Assembly (NCBI GenBank): GCA_035559815.1 | Contig: DATMAT010000042.1 | Location: forward strand, 21,376 to 85,375 | Source: Thermodesulfobacteriota bacterium | GTDB taxonomy: Bacteria; Desulfobacterota_D; UBA1144; Nemesobacterales; CSP1-2 | Length of the DNA stretch: 64,000 bases | Direction: 5' to 3' | Part shown: piece after piece, positions 1 through 9,670 of the stretch | How the letters are laid out: each line of letters starts with the position of its first letter | Position numbering within the stretch: the first letter of the stretch is position 1 | Notes under the pieces: generated by a model | Seen by the model: the letters and a program-made list of their open reading frames with translations, nothing else | Told to the model about the DNA's origin: nothing | Databases searched by the model: none | Translations under genes and position numbers: made by a program

Positions 1-481
1 TTAATACTCCGGCCTTCGAGGCGGAGTATGCCCCCACGCCCGCTACTCCCTTTAAAGCCGGACGGGAGGAGATATTGATTATCTTTCCATAGTTCTGCTT
101 GATCATCTGGGGCAGTACCGCTTTTGAGCATAGGAATACGGACTTTAGGTTCATATTCATCATCCGGTCCCACGTTTTCTCGTCTGTATCCTGAATCTTG
201 GCATAGGTAAACCCGCCCACGATGTTCACCAGGATATCAATCCTGCCGAATCTTTTAAGCGTTCTCTTAACGACTTGTGCCACCTGTTTCTCTCTGGTGA
301 CATCTGCCTTTATAAGGGTGAGGTTTTGATTTTTTAATGTTGACCGAAGTCCTCTCAACTCCTGGTCGATGATGTAGGTAGAAATTACTTTCGCTCCTTC
401 TCGCAAGAATTCCGATACCACCGCTTTGCCCAAAGCACCGGTGCCACCCGTAATTATTGCCACTCTTTCTTCGAGTTCCAT
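1..481 (-). CDS. SDR-family oxidoreductase, C-terminus cut by window edge
   Basis: This is the first 160 residues of a short-chain dehydrogenase/reductase that runs off the left edge. The protein begins MELEERVAIITGGTGALGKA, which carries the Rossmann nucleotide-binding glycine motif (TGGTGALG, residues 10-17). It continues with the strand-4 motif ILVNIVGG, a variant of the usual NNAG, and then NISS followed by YSASK, the catalytic Tyr-x-x-x-Lys. The start at 481 is well supported by GGAGGTGG just upstream. The alpha/beta hydrolase gene ends 43 bp upstream on the same strand, so the two may be co-transcribed. The substrate cannot be read from the sequence. The gene is partial only because the window stops. 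Confidence 0.9.
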   Translation of the reverse strand, partial: MELEERVAIITGGTGALGKAVVSEFLREGAKVISTYIIDQELRGLRSTLKNQNLTLIKADVTREKQVAQVVKRTLKRFGRIDILVNIVGGFTYAKIQDTDEKTWDRMMNMNLKSVFLCSKAVLPQMIKQNYGKIINISSRPALKGVAGVGAYSASKAGVL

Positions 482-524
482 TTCCACCTCCTTTGCAGAC
501 ATACAGTTTTGAACATCTACTGGG

Positions 525-1583
525 TTATATCAACATCTTGACTATATTAAGTACCTGCCATGAAAGTTTTAGAGTATCCAAGCTGAAGAAGTTTTCGGGC
601 GTTACATGGTCGAAGCTAGAAAGCTCGGTTAGATGTACTGGAATATCCCGGGGAAGCAAATCCCGGATCTTGTAGGAATCCTCGACTGGAATTACGTCGT
701 CGTTCTTGTCGTGTATCAGAAAGACACGCGTCTTTATAGCGGGAAGGGTAGGAGACGGGGAAAGTGCACTTAAGTTTATCAAAACTGCTTCTGGCAACAT
801 CTGGATATATTTTTTTGCATCTTCAAATGAGAGACTCTCTTGGTTGATTTGTTTTATGCTTTCTACTCCTATATGCCTTATGAAATTATTGCTAATAACC
901 TCTTCAGGCATTGGGTTCGGCTTCCAGAGACGGGTTGACCGATTGTAAATGGCAGATTTCGAGATTACCTGGGCAATCAATTCACCCAGGTCAAAATAGC
1001 CGCCGAGGGAGAGAACAAAGAGGGGACCGCTTCCCAGCTCGGAAGCCGCTCTCAGGGCATAAGAGCCAGCCACCGAAAAGCCGCAGATGCCTATACGTTC
1101 TTTGTCCACATAATCTTGGTCTTGAAGGAAGTAAAAAGTAAGTTTGATAAGCTCGATATCGTCTCTGGAGAATATTCTCTTACGAATTGTACTGGAATCA
1201 GGCACTGCCACTCCGATCCCGGCTCCGGCAAAAGACCGGGCTAGGTTAACCAAGCGTGCATCGAGCGCCCCATCCGGTGTAAACCCGGGCAGGAGGATTA
1301 CGAATCCGGGACGGATTACACCCATCGGGAGGTAAATATAAATTAACCCCCTCTGAACTTCACTACTCCGGCCATGATTATTATTGTTGGAGACATCAAG
1401 CTCGACCTTCTCTACACTGACATCGTACTTCCCCCATTCAAACCAATTGGGAGCATTCGGTACAACCTGCGAAATGATATAACCGGTGCGGTATGCCGGT
1501 TCGGCATAATTTATCAGGACAAGTAATAGTCCAAATGCAGTTAGGAAAGCTAATGGGTATTTTTTCCTCGACAAGAATTTCAT
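525..1583 (-). CDS. Membrane-anchored alpha/beta hydrolase
   Basis: A 352-residue protein with an N-terminal hydrophobic segment (about residues 9-27, AFLTAFGLLLVLINYAE) after a basic start, so it is probably anchored in the inner membrane with the enzyme domain outside the cytoplasm. The fold is recognised from PGFTPDGALD near residue 95 (oxyanion region), the nucleophile elbow CGFSVAGS with Ser in a G-x-S-x-A context, LIHDKNDDVIPV for the acid, and FDHVTP for the catalytic His. Family members are esterases, lipases or peptidases; no substrate is evident. It lies directly upstream of the SDR gene on the same strand. Confidence 0.8.
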   Translation of the reverse strand: MKFLSRKKYPLAFLTAFGLLLVLINYAEPAYRTGYIISQVVPNAPNWFEWGKYDVSVEKVELDVSNNNNHGRSSEVQRGLIYIYLPMGVIRPGFVILLPGFTPDGALDARLVNLARSFAGAGIGVAVPDSSTIRKRIFSRDDIELIKLTFYFLQDQDYVDKERIGICGFSVAGSYALRAASELGSGPLFVLSLGGYFDLGELIAQVISKSAIYNRSTRLWKPNPMPEEVISNNFIRHIGVESIKQINQESLSFEDAKKYIQMLPEAVLINLSALSPSPTLPAIKTRVFLIHDKNDDVIPVEDSYKIRDLLPRDIPVHLTELSSFDHVTPENFFSLDTLKLSWQVLNIVKMLI

Positions 1584-1765
1584 CGAACATCTACTATAAC
1601 ACTAAAACCATCGGATTAGTAACCGGGTTGTAAAGGAGATTTTCTTGTCTATATCCCCGCATACTTCAAAAGGCACTGTGTGAAAACATCTGTGTGAAAA
1701 CATCTTGACATAGGAAATTGGATAATTCTAAAATTAATGTGCAAAAAACTTCTACAAGGCCAGGA

Positions 1766-2110
1766 ATGGACCTCCTAATCTCGATGAAGGCAGAGACTAT
1801 TCTCAAGGGGCTAGAACTCGGCTGCAATATAATGCAGATGCCCACCGCGCAAACAGGTGGGTATTTCATCGCCGAGATCAGGGAAGCGGATGAGGACAAA
1901 CTCAAACTTCTCCAGGACTACGCTAAAATTCTCGAGGACAAATTGACCGGGAACAGCGAATTCCGGGTTGAACATACCCGCTTCGGATTCATACTAAAAA
2001 AAAGGGTTGACCAGGATATTGAGTACAGCGAGGCTTGGGAGAAGTGGGTGGGCTTTTCCAGGCATCTTTATGAAGAGCTATCCGATTTTATAGATGACCA
2101 TACCGGCTAA
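1766..2110 (+). CDS. Conserved-looking protein of unknown function
   Basis: I do not recognise this protein. The longest frame opens at a TTG at 1718, but AGGA sits only 2 nt before it; the ATG at 1766 has AAGG about 6 nt upstream, so I prefer 1766 (114 residues). The sequence is soluble and mixed alpha/beta, with no signal peptide or membrane segment. One stretch reads GCNIMQMPTAQTGGYFIAEI, followed by a charged helix (EADEDKLKLLQDYAKILEDK) and an acidic, Trp-containing C-terminus. It stands alone upstream of ileS, 121 bp away. A 14-bp tandem duplication (TGTGTGAAAACATC) lies just before it, around 1677-1704. Confidence 0.55.
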   Translation: MDLLISMKAETILKGLELGCNIMQMPTAQTGGYFIAEIREADEDKLKLLQDYAKILEDKLTGNSEFRVEHTRFGFILKKRVDQDIEYSEAWEKWVGFSRHLYEELSDFIDDHTG

Positions 2111-2231
2111 TGCCGTGAGTAAGACCGTCAAAGCCATAACTTGCTTTTCGAGTTATCTTGGCTAATACTTTTTCCACTGCCATCTTAACTAAAATATTTG
2201 ACCCCAGTACCAGGAGGAAGCCTAACCCTAT

Positions 2232-5027
2232 ATGAGTAAAGAATTGGACTATAAAAACACCCTCAACCTGCCGCGCACCGATTTCTCGATGAAGGCAAAT
2301 TTGAGCCAGAAGGAACCGGAGATGCTCAAGACCTGGGAGGAAATTAACCTATACCAGAAAATACGTAGGTCTTCCAAAGGGAGACAGAAATTTATTCTCC
2401 ACGACGGACCTCCTTATGCAAACGGCCACATCCACATAGGTCACTCCCTGAACAAGATTCTCAAGGACCTGATCGTAAAATCAAAGACCATGTCTGGATT
2501 TGATTCCTACTATGTTCCGGGATGGGATTGTCACGGGCTACCCATAGAATTTCAGGTCACAAAAGACCTGGGGCCGAAAAAGGAAACTGCCTCCAAGATA
2601 GAAATACGAAGGCTCTGCAGAAAGTACGCGGAGAAGTTTGTAGAAATCCAGCGGGAAGAATTCAAACGCCTCGGCGTTTTCGGGGATTGGGAGCGTCCTT
2701 ACCTGACCATGAGCTTCGATTACGAGGCTACCATAGCCCGGGAACTCGGAAAGTTTATCCAGGGAGGAGGTTTATACCGGGGAAAGAAGCCGGTTTATTG
2801 GTGTTATTTCGACCAGACCGCACTAGCCGAGGCCGAAGTAGAGTACGAGGATAAGACCTCTCCGTCCGTATATGTTAAGTTTCCTCTATCGTCAAATGAG
2901 CTATTCCATCGGTTTCCTTTCCTCACCGGGAAAAGGGTTTATGCCCTGATCTGGACTACTACACCGTGGACTCTTCCCGGGAATTTAGCCCTGGCCTTTC
3001 ATCCCGACCACACTTACGTAGCGACGGAAGTAGATGGAGAGGTGTATATACTCGCCCAGGCGCTTCTGGAAAATGTATTCGGGCCGGGAACAAAGACTTT
3101 ACATCGGTTTCCTGGAAAAGAAGTAGAGGGATTGAAGTTTAACCACCCGCTTTATGAAAGGGAGTCCATCGTTACCCTAGCCGACTTTGTAACTCTGGAC
3201 ACCGGAACGGGAATTGTCCACATCGCCCCGGGGCATGGCCAGGAAGACTATGAAATCGGGATAAAGTACAATCTGGACATCTATGCCCCGGTAGACGATA
3301 AGGGTCGTTTTACCAAAGAGGTCGAGTTCTTCGCCGGTATGTTCGTATATGATGCAAACCGGGAGATAATAGAAAAACTAAAGGAGAAAAACAATCTTTT
3401 AAGAGAGGAAAAGCTTGTTCACTCCTATCCTCACTGTTGGCGGTGTAAGAATCCGATCATTTTCCGGGCCACACCCCAATGGTTTATTTCCATGGAGAAG
3501 AACGGGCTGAGGTCGAAGGCCCTCGAAGAAATAGAGCGCGTAAGGTGGATACCGGAGTGGGGGAGGGACCGGATCTACAACATGATCGAGAACCGTCCGG
3601 ACTGGTGCGTATCCCGGCAGAGGGCATGGGGGGTACCCATAGTTGTCTTCTACTGCCACACTTGCGACCATGTCATCATGGACCCGGAAATTGTCAATCA
3701 TGTTGCTGATATCTTCGAGAAAGAGGGAGCAGACGCCTGGTTCACTCACGAGGCCGACCGATTGCTGCCCTCAGGATTCAAGTGCCCGGAGTGTGGAGGA
3801 AAGAACTTCGTGAAAGATAAGGATATATTGGACGTATGGTTTGATTCCGGGGTCAGTTTTGCTTCCGTGCTTGAGAAAAGCCCGGAACTCTCCATGCCCG
3901 CGGATATGTACCTTGAGGGAAGCGACCAGCACCGGGGATGGTTTCATTCCAGTCTTCTGGTTTCGGTAGGAACTAGGGGGACAGCTCCATATAAGTCAGT
4001 CCTAACCCACGGGTTTGTGGTAGATAAAGAAGGGGAAAAGATGTCAAAATCGAAGGGCAACGTCATTGCCCCTCAGGATACTATAAAGAAATACGGCGCG
4101 GAGATTTTGCGACTCTGGGTTACGGCTGAAGAATACCGTAATGACATTAGAATCTCCACCGAAATCCTGGACAGGCTTGCCGAATCCTACCGGAAGATAA
4201 GAAACACCTTCAGATATCTTTTGGGAAACATATACGATTTCAACCCGCTCAAGCACCAGCGGGCATACAAAGACCTAGAAGAGATCGACAGGTGGATCCT
4301 GCATCGGCTCGGGGTTTCCTCGGAAAAGATACTCCGGTCTTACCAGAATTATGAGTTTCATATCGTATATCATGAGCTTCAGAGGTTTTGCATAGTAGAT
4401 TTAAGCTCGATATACCTGGATGTGCAAAAGGATGTGCTTTACACCTATGCTCCAAATTCCGGGAAAAGAAGGTCCGCCCAGACAGCCATATATATAATCT
4501 TGGACTCTCTGGCAAGGCTTTCTGCCCCGGTACTCTCGTTCACTGCGGACGAGGTTTGGCGCTATACTCCGGGCGAGAAGACGGAGAGCGTTCATCTGAC
4601 CACATTCCCTAAACCGGAATTCATGGATAGTGCAATCGAAGAGAAATGGAACAAGCTACTTCTCTTGCGGGATGACATCTTGAAGGCGCTAGAAATCCCT
4701 CGAAAGAATAAGTTTATCGGAAGCTCGTTAGATGCCGGTGTGGGAATCTATGCAAAGGGAGATACAAGAGAGTTTATAGCTGAAAACCTGGAGTTGCTTA
4801 AAACCCTGGCGATTGTATCGCATATGGAATTACTCGATGAGTCACCAGAGGATGCTAGCTATAATTTTGAGAGTGCGGATATTCCCGGAGTCATTCTCGC
4901 AGTCACAAAAGCCCCCGGGGAAAAATGCGAGAGATGCTGGAATTATAGAACTACCGTGGGAGTCGACCCTGATTATCCTTTTATTTGCGACCGATGCGTA
5001 GAGAACCTAAAGCACAGGGGATCATAG
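2232..5027 (+). CDS. ileS: Isoleucine-tRNA ligase
   Basis: A 931-residue class I aminoacyl-tRNA synthetase that charges tRNA-Ile in the cytoplasm. The HIGH signature appears as HIHIGH near residue 66 and the KMSKS loop as KMSKS at residues 603-607. The [12 protein letters not shown] and DVWFDSG blocks are typical of IleRS, and the insert [10 protein letters not shown] belongs to the CP1 editing domain. The C-terminal zinc finger is intact (CERC near 899 and CDRC near 921). Length and domains match the bacterial type. An AGGAGGA lies about 13 nt before the ATG, slightly far but the best in the region. No T-box leader is visible in the 121 bp upstream, and lspA, a frequent neighbour, is absent. 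Confidence 0.98.
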   Translation: MSKELDYKNTLNLPRTDFSMKANLSQKEPEMLKTWEEINLYQKIRRSSKGRQKFILHDGPPYANGHIHIGHSLNKILKDLIVKSKTMSGFDSYYVPGWDCHGLPIEFQVTKDLGPKKETASKIEIRRLCRKYAEKFVEIQREEFKRLGVFGDWERPYLTMSFDYEATIARELGKFIQGGGLYRGKKPVYWCYFDQTALAEAEVEYEDKTSPSVYVKFPLSSNELFHRFPFLTGKRVYALIWTTTPWTLPGNLALAFHPDHTYVATEVDGEVYILAQALLENVFGPGTKTLHRFPGKEVEGLKFNHPLYERESIVTLADFVTLDTGTGIVHIAPGHGQEDYEIGIKYNLDIYAPVDDKGRFTKEVEFFAGMFVYDANREIIEKLKEKNNLLREEKLVHSYPHCWRCKNPIIFRATPQWFISMEKNGLRSKALEEIERVRWIPEWGRDRIYNMIENRPDWCVSRQRAWGVPIVVFYCHTCDHVIMDPEIVNHVADIFEKEGADAWFTHEADRLLPSGFKCPECGGKNFVKDKDILDVWFDSGVSFASVLEKSPELSMPADMYLEGSDQHRGWFHSSLLVSVGTRGTAPYKSVLTHGFVVDKEGEKMSKSKGNVIAPQDTIKKYGAEILRLWVTAEEYRNDIRISTEILDRLAESYRKIRNTFRYLLGNIYDFNPLKHQRAYKDLEEIDRWILHRLGVSSEKILRSYQNYEFHIVYHELQRFCIVDLSSIYLDVQKDVLYTYAPNSGKRRSAQTAIYIILDSLARLSAPVLSFTADEVWRYTPGEKTESVHLTTFPKPEFMDSAIEEKWNKLLLLRDDILKALEIPRKNKFIGSSLDAGVGIYAKGDTREFIAENLELLKTLAIVSHMELLDESPEDASYNFESADIPGVILAVTKAPGEKCERCWNYRTTVGVDPDYPFICDRCVENLKHRGS

Positions 5028-5319
5028 CAGGGCAAATACCTAAATTATTAGTTTTCCAAGATAATTACACGATATTATTAAACTATTACTAAATATTATT
5101 TAATGTAATGTACAAATTATTATTATATCTTGGTTTAAATAATTCTAAGTTAAATATTAAATGAGAGGAGAAGATTAAAGTTAAACAATAAATGTGGTTT
5201 ATAATATCCTGTGATTATTAGTTATTATGATATAATAAGTGCTAGAATATTAATCGTTTCATTAAGTTCTCTCTATATTATTAAAGTGAATTATTACATT
5301 CGTGATATAACAATCTATT
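5028..5319. other. AT-rich intergenic stretch between convergent genes
   Basis: This 292-bp gap between ileS and the convergent hydrolase gene is strikingly AT-rich compared with the coding DNA around it, with runs of ATTATTA. It has no ORF of useful length. It contains a TGATATAAT motif (5228-5236) that resembles an extended -10 promoter element, although no gene follows on the plus strand. I see no GC-rich terminator hairpin with a T tract, which is odd between convergent genes. It may be a dead gene remnant or a bent, easily melted segment. Confidence 0.6.
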
Positions 5320-6357
5320 TCATTTATTATTAGATAGACAGGACTCGATTTCATCAGTTGACTGTACTAGATGAATACCCGCTTCATCGAACATTTTAAA
5401 AGCCTTAATGGCTTCCTCTGTATAGTCTATAACCCCGGGGATTACCACCGGAGAGGTACAATCTTCCAGGATGTATACCTTCTCCACTAATTTTTTATGA
5501 GAAGGATGGGCCTGTATATCGCTTAGCAAATCGGCTATAGTCCAGGCCACGCAGTGACTTTTCGCTTGGCCGGCAATGAAGACAGCATCGAATTCCAGGA
5601 GCTTACGCATGAACTTATCGCTTTTCGGAGCTAACTGTTCTCCGTATGGATCGGTCGATACCTCCGGCCCCAGGACAGAGTAATGCTCGGTCAAGGGATG
5701 ATCGCCTTTGGTATGAATATCCGGCTGGCTATAACGGGCAATAGTATGAAAGAAGATAGCTTCCTCTACAGCCGATACTAGGGCATGGCCAATACCGCCA
5801 AGCATGGCGTGGTATGGCCAGATGGTTAAGTCGTATTTGCCGGTTCTCTTGAGCTCTTTCGTGTAGTGTAATAAATGCTCCTGCACATAATCCCTCCCAC
5901 GGCCAAGACTATGGCTCAAAGCCGGGTTGAAGCGCCAACGGCCCGTCATTATATCTTCGTAGCTAACTAGAGTAAATGGCGACGGATGCTTGCCCTGGTC
6001 ATCGACTAAAAAGATACCGTGAAAGATCTGCATAGCCTGGTGTGTATCCATGGTCGGCACGATCTGAGTGATTTTACCCAGGTTTCGATAAATAAATTCA
6101 CAAAGACGCCTGTTGTCATCGACCGCTCCCATCCCCGAGCGACCACCCACATACAATTCAAAACCGGGTATGCAAAAGGTGTTCTGAACATCCACCAAAA
6201 TGAGACAAATCTTAAACCGGTCATTAACTGCAGGTTCAATGTTGTGCTCTTCTGCCCACAGTGAGGCTTTTTCAGCGATTTCCTGGTAAGGTACTTTCCA
6301 CACTTCGCCGACTTTATTGGGCGCAAAGTGTGGTGGTATGGGCAATTTTTGTGGCAT
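5320..6357 (-). CDS. Isochorismatase/nicotinamidase-like cysteine hydrolase
   Basis: A 345-residue cytoplasmic protein of the cysteine hydrolase superfamily. The catalytic Asp sits in [11 protein letters not shown] (Asp56), and the nucleophile is Cys269 in [12 protein letters not shown], the usual place for isochorismatase-type enzymes. The metal-site region of nicotinamidases may correspond to [11 protein letters not shown], where TDxH/MDxH patterns occur. At 345 residues it is much longer than typical 180-220 residue members, with extra sequence between the Asp and Cys and an N-terminal extension. The substrate is unknown; nicotinamide or another amide is a family-based guess. It is monocistronic and divergent from the lut genes. 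Confidence 0.8.
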   Translation of the reverse strand: MPQKLPIPPHFAPNKVGEVWKVPYQEIAEKASLWAEEHNIEPAVNDRFKICLILVDVQNTFCIPGFELYVGGRSGMGAVDDNRRLCEFIYRNLGKITQIVPTMDTHQAMQIFHGIFLVDDQGKHPSPFTLVSYEDIMTGRWRFNPALSHSLGRGRDYVQEHLLHYTKELKRTGKYDLTIWPYHAMLGGIGHALVSAVEEAIFFHTIARYSQPDIHTKGDHPLTEHYSVLGPEVSTDPYGEQLAPKSDKFMRKLLEFDAVFIAGQAKSHCVAWTIADLLSDIQAHPSHKKLVEKVYILEDCTSPVVIPGVIDYTEEAIKAFKMFDEAGIHLVQSTDEIESCLSNNK

Positions 6358-6488
6358 GAATAACAGACCTCGTACTATGAATTAACGATGCTGGAATACT
6401 TAATCTATTTTACGATAACTAAACACGACTTCAAACCATAAAGAACGAGTGTATGTGTTATTTACGGTTATCAATTAGCGCAGCAACC

Positions 6489-6517
6489 TTGACATTACTT
6501 CGACATGTAGAAATAAT
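6489..6517 (+). promoter_or_regulatory. Probable sigma-70 promoter of the lactate genes
   Basis: A perfect -35 box TTGACA (6489-6494) and an AATAAT -10 box (6512-6517) are separated by 17 nt. They lie about 20 bp before the GGAGG ribosome-binding site of lutA. This is inferred from consensus match and position only. Confidence 0.5.
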
Positions 6518-6537
6518 CAAAGCTCGGAGGTACGGGA

Positions 6538-7287
6538 TTGCGCCAGCAAAACCAGTCAAAGAAAAAGGTTTCCCTCTTCATTACCTGCTTGGTAGATAAT
6601 TTTTTTCCGCAAGTGGGAGAGAGTATGGTTAAGGTTCTGAGAAAACTGGGGGTGGAAGTTGACTTTCCCGTCGACCAAACTTGCTGCGGACAGCCGGCGT
6701 TTAACAGCGGTTTTCAGCATGATGCCAAAGCGCTGGCAAAGAGATTTCTATCTATCTTTCAAGATGATAATTGCTATGTGGTTTGCCCTTCCGGTTCATG
6801 CACGACCATGGTCAAGATTTTTTACCGAGAGTTACTAAAAGAAGAGTCTAGAGGACTGGAACTGGCTGATAGATTGGCATCGCGAACTTATGAGTTCTCC
6901 GCGTTCTTGACGAACGTACTGCATGTGGAAGATGTGGGTGCGAGTTACAGTGGAAAAGTTACCTATCACGATTCCTGTCATCTTCTTAGAGAACTTAGGA
7001 TTAGAGACGAGCCGAGAAAATTAATAAAATCGGTCAAAGGAATTGATTTCGTTGAAATGAACCTGCATGATGCCTGCTGCGGATTTGGAGGGACATTCTC
7101 CATAATGTTCCCCGGGGTTTCGATTTCCATGCTTGAAGAAAAAATAATTAGCATCGTCGAAAGCGGGGCTGATACCATAGTATCAACCGACATGGGTTGT
7201 CTGATGCATATAGAAGGAGCTATGAGCAGAAGAAAAATTCCGGTCAAGGTGATGCACATAGCCGAACTTTTGGCTTCGGAGCTTTAG
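6538..7287 (+). CDS. lutA: Lactate utilization protein A (Fe-S oxidoreductase subunit)
   Basis: A 249-residue protein with the two CCG domains of the LutA/YkgE family: CCGQPAFNSGF in the first half and ACCGFGGTFS in the second. These cysteine-rich motifs ligate Fe-S clusters in subunits that pass electrons from substrate oxidation. With LutB and LutC it forms the complex that oxidises L-lactate to pyruvate. The start is a TTG at 6538 with CGGAGG 7 nt upstream, which is better than any later ATG. lutB follows after 110 bp, a wider gap than in many lut operons, and the gap contains a dispersed repeat fragment (about 7345-7373). Confidence 0.92.
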   Translation: MRQQNQSKKKVSLFITCLVDNFFPQVGESMVKVLRKLGVEVDFPVDQTCCGQPAFNSGFQHDAKALAKRFLSIFQDDNCYVVCPSGSCTTMVKIFYRELLKEESRGLELADRLASRTYEFSAFLTNVLHVEDVGASYSGKVTYHDSCHLLRELRIRDEPRKLIKSVKGIDFVEMNLHDACCGFGGTFSIMFPGVSISMLEEKIISIVESGADTIVSTDMGCLMHIEGAMSRRKIPVKVMHIAELLASEL

Positions 7288-7344
7288 ACGCTAATTTACA
7301 CGAATAGATTATATTTAATCTTAATGTTTCTGTCCTCTTTTCAT

Positions 7345-7373
7345 TAGTGTCCATTCGTGTATATTCGTGGCCG
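7345..7373. repeat. Dispersed short repeat ending ATTCGTGGC
   Basis: The lutA-lutB gap contains a segment built from GTGTCCATTCGTGTATATTC followed by GTGGC. A reverse-complement relative with the same TTCGTGT and ATTCGTGGCT core is found at about 50738-50768, after the polyketide synthase gene. Both lie in gaps and neither encodes anything. It appears to be a low-copy intergenic repeat of unknown origin. Confidence 0.5.
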
Positions 7374-7397
7374 ATAATTAGTTAAGGATGTCCTCTT

Positions 7398-8831
7398 ATG
7401 GAAATTAAGAAATTAGAATTTAAGAAGCAGTCATCAACCGCACTGACCGACCAGAATCTAAGAAAAGCTCTGAGAAACACCACCGATCGTTTCAGGGCTT
7501 CGAGAAAGAGGGCATACGACGAGCTTGAAGGGTTTGAAGACCTTAGAAATCGGGCGAGAGAAATAAAAAAGGAGACGATCGAAAATCTGCCAATTTATCT
7601 GGGGATGCTCGAAGGCAATGTGATTAAAACCGGCGGAAAAGTTCACTGGGCTCAAGACGGGGAAGAGGCTTGTAGAATTATCGTAGAAATAGCCAGAGAA
7701 AACGGAGTCAGGTCCGTCGTTAAAAGCAAGTCCATGGCCACTGAAGAGATAGAACTTAATCACGCTCTCGAAGAAGCCGGAATTAAAGCGGTCGAGACCG
7801 ACCTGGGGGAATACATTATTCAACTGGCAAAGGAGCGCCCCTCGCATATAATCGCCCCGGCTATACACAAGAGCAAGGATGATATTTCTAGACTCTTTTC
7901 AGAGAAGCTTAGCATTCCTTACTATACCGAACCGGAGCAGTTAACCAGGGTGGCAAGAGAAAGATTAAGAAGCGAGTTCTTGAGCGCCGATATGGGCGTC
8001 TCCGGTGTTAACTTCGCCGTAGCCGAGACCGGGACTATCGTCGTGGTAGAGAATGAGGGAAATGCTAGACTCTCCACCACCGTCCCCAGAGTTCACGTGG
8101 CAGTTATGGGAATTGAAAAGGTGATTCCCCGTTATGGAGACTTGTCCATTTTTCTGCCCGTCCTTGTCCGCAGCGCCACCGGGCAAAAGATATCCACTTA
8201 TGTTTCCTTCATAACCGGTCCTAAAAGAAAGAGCGATATGGATGGCCCGGAGGAGTTTCATCTGGTTATCGTGGATAACGGGAGGGCGAAAATACTGGCA
8301 TCAGAGGAGACGAGGGAATCGCTTTACTGCATAAGATGCGGAGCCTGTCTTAATATATGCCCGGTATACAGGCAGGTAGGGGGTCATTCCTACGGATGGG
8401 TCTATTCAGGGCCGATAGGAGCAATTATTACCCCTCAGCTTCTCGGCGCGGAAAAAGCGCCCGAGCTTCCATTTGCGTCGTCTCTATGTGGAGCGTGCAA
8501 GGATGTCTGTCCGGTGAAAATTGACTTCCCCAAAGTTTTACTCGAGCTTAGAAAGAGAGTGGTGGAAGGAGAGAATAAAGATGGAAGGGGAGGGGAGGCA
8601 GGATTATTAGAACGTCTTTTAGTGAGATTGTGGCGGATCTCTATGGAGAGTAAAACGGCCTACAGTTTACTCTCCACTTTGTCCTATTTCCTGCAGTTTC
8701 CTTGGCTCTCCAAAAATAGAAAACTAAGTTCGCTGCCATATCCATTCTCTGAATGGACAAATGATCGTGACTTTCCGGCGGTGGCAAAAATACCTTTTAG
8801 AAAAAGATGGAAAGAAATTAGTAAAATTTAG
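7398..8831 (+). CDS. lutB: Lactate utilization protein B (LUD domain plus two 4Fe-4S sites)
   Basis: A 477-residue protein of the LutB/YkgF family. The first 300 residues are the LUD domain (for example GVSGVNFAVAETGTIVVVEN). A ferredoxin-like part follows with CIRCGACLNICP (first Cys 311) and CGACKDVCP (about 364), which would bind two [4Fe-4S] clusters. The remaining C-terminus is a basic tail without clear motifs. The protein is the central electron-transfer subunit of the lactate oxidation complex in the cytoplasm. AAGGA lies 9 nt before the ATG. Length and domain order match the family, with no sign of damage. Confidence 0.95.
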   Translation: MEIKKLEFKKQSSTALTDQNLRKALRNTTDRFRASRKRAYDELEGFEDLRNRAREIKKETIENLPIYLGMLEGNVIKTGGKVHWAQDGEEACRIIVEIARENGVRSVVKSKSMATEEIELNHALEEAGIKAVETDLGEYIIQLAKERPSHIIAPAIHKSKDDISRLFSEKLSIPYYTEPEQLTRVARERLRSEFLSADMGVSGVNFAVAETGTIVVVENEGNARLSTTVPRVHVAVMGIEKVIPRYGDLSIFLPVLVRSATGQKISTYVSFITGPKRKSDMDGPEEFHLVIVDNGRAKILASEETRESLYCIRCGACLNICPVYRQVGGHSYGWVYSGPIGAIITPQLLGAEKAPELPFASSLCGACKDVCPVKIDFPKVLLELRKRVVEGENKDGRGGEAGLLERLLVRLWRISMESKTAYSLLSTLSYFLQFPWLSKNRKLSSLPYPFSEWTNDRDFPAVAKIPFRKRWKEISKI

Positions 8832-8895
8832 TTAACAACGCAATGGTAGGCAACGAGTTCAGATGGTATGAAACAATGTGAATAAAATGCGTTTT

Positions 8896-8923
8896 GTAGG
8901 GAACGCATATATGCGTTCCCTAC
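8896..8923. repeat. Perfect 28-bp palindrome, lutB-lutC gap, copy 1
   Basis: The half-site GTAGGGAACGCATA is followed directly by its exact reverse complement, giving 14-bp arms and no spacer; one more flanking pair (T/A) extends it. It would form a strong hairpin in RNA or a cruciform in DNA. No T tract follows, so it is not a classical terminator. It belongs to a family of 28-nt palindromes in this window. Confidence 0.9.
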
Positions 8924-8939
8924 ATTATTCATGATTGAT

Positions 8940-8967
8940 GTAGAGACGGCATTAATGCCGTCTCTAC
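8940..8967. repeat. Perfect 28-bp palindrome, lutB-lutC gap, copy 2
   Basis: The half-site GTAGAGACGGCATT is followed directly by its exact reverse complement. It has the same length and the same GTAG/CTAC ends as the copy 17 bp upstream, but the arm sequence differs at several positions with matching changes in the other arm. It ends 7 nt before the lutC ATG, so a hairpin here would sit over the ribosome-binding region. Confidence 0.9.
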
Positions 8968-8974
8968 CTAGAGA

Positions 8975-9670
8975 ATGAAAATGAACAAAAGCTCTAGGGA
9001 AAAAATATTAACACGGATAAGAACCGGGCTTTACGGTTCTACTGGCGTGCATCAACAAAAAGAAATAACACGCAAATCAACTGGCATTTCTGCAGAGCCT
9101 ACGATGGAGAAATCGATTTTAGTAAATCAGTTCGTAGAGGAACTTACCAAAGTAAGCGGGAATGCAAAAATAGTAGAGAGCGAGGATGCGGTTAAGGATT
9201 TTATCATGAGCTTTGTGGAGGAGCGAGGCATAAGCTCATTCGCTATCTGGAAATCTGAGTTAATACAAAGACTTGAAATTGGTGATGACCTTCAGAGCAA
9301 GGGTCTGAAACTAGCTCACCCAGATAAAAAAGAGGAAATGTCAAATGCAGGTATCGGGATTACCGAGGCCGACTTTGCTATAGCTGATACTGGCACAATC
9401 GTTTTAATCGCAGGTGAGAAACAGCCTCGAACCGTTTCTCTGATTCCTCCAATTCACCTGGCAATCGTCAAATCAAGCTTAATCCTGAGAAACATAAACG
9501 ATTTATTTGCTATGCTGGTAAATTTAATTTCAGAGAAAAATTCAACCGAAGAGAGTACGAGCTGTCTGACCTTTATCACCGGCCCCAGCAGAACGGCGGA
9601 TATCGAGCTTAACCTGACTCTAGGTGTGCACGGGCCGAGGGAGTTGTTTGTGCTGATTCTAGCACAATAA
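8975..9670 (+). CDS. lutC: Lactate utilization protein C (LUD domain)
   Basis: A 231-residue LUD-domain protein of the LutC/YkgG family. The conserved block GIGITEADFAIADTGTIVL (about residues 127-145) and the C-terminal LTFITGPSRTADIEL (about 200-214) match LutC, and it resembles the LUD part of the neighbouring lutB. It completes the lutABC set for L-lactate oxidation to pyruvate. The start has no convincing ribosome-binding site: the 28-bp palindrome ends only 7 nt before the ATG, and a second in-frame ATG is two codons on. Translation may be coupled to or dampened by that structure; this is inference. Confidence 0.93.
   Translation: MKMNKSSREKILTRIRTGLYGSTGVHQQKEITRKSTGISAEPTMEKSILVNQFVEELTKVSGNAKIVESEDAVKDFIMSFVEERGISSFAIWKSELIQRLEIGDDLQSKGLKLAHPDKKEEMSNAGIGITEADFAIADTGTIVLIAGEKQPRTVSLIPPIHLAIVKSSLILRNINDLFAMLVNLISEKNSTEESTSCLTFITGPSRTADIELNLTLGVHGPRELFVLILAQ

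Noticed and set aside
2111..2231. Possible T-box leader of ileS
   Set aside because: No long specifier stem, no T-box sequence, and no terminator/antiterminator pair can be drawn in 121 bp.
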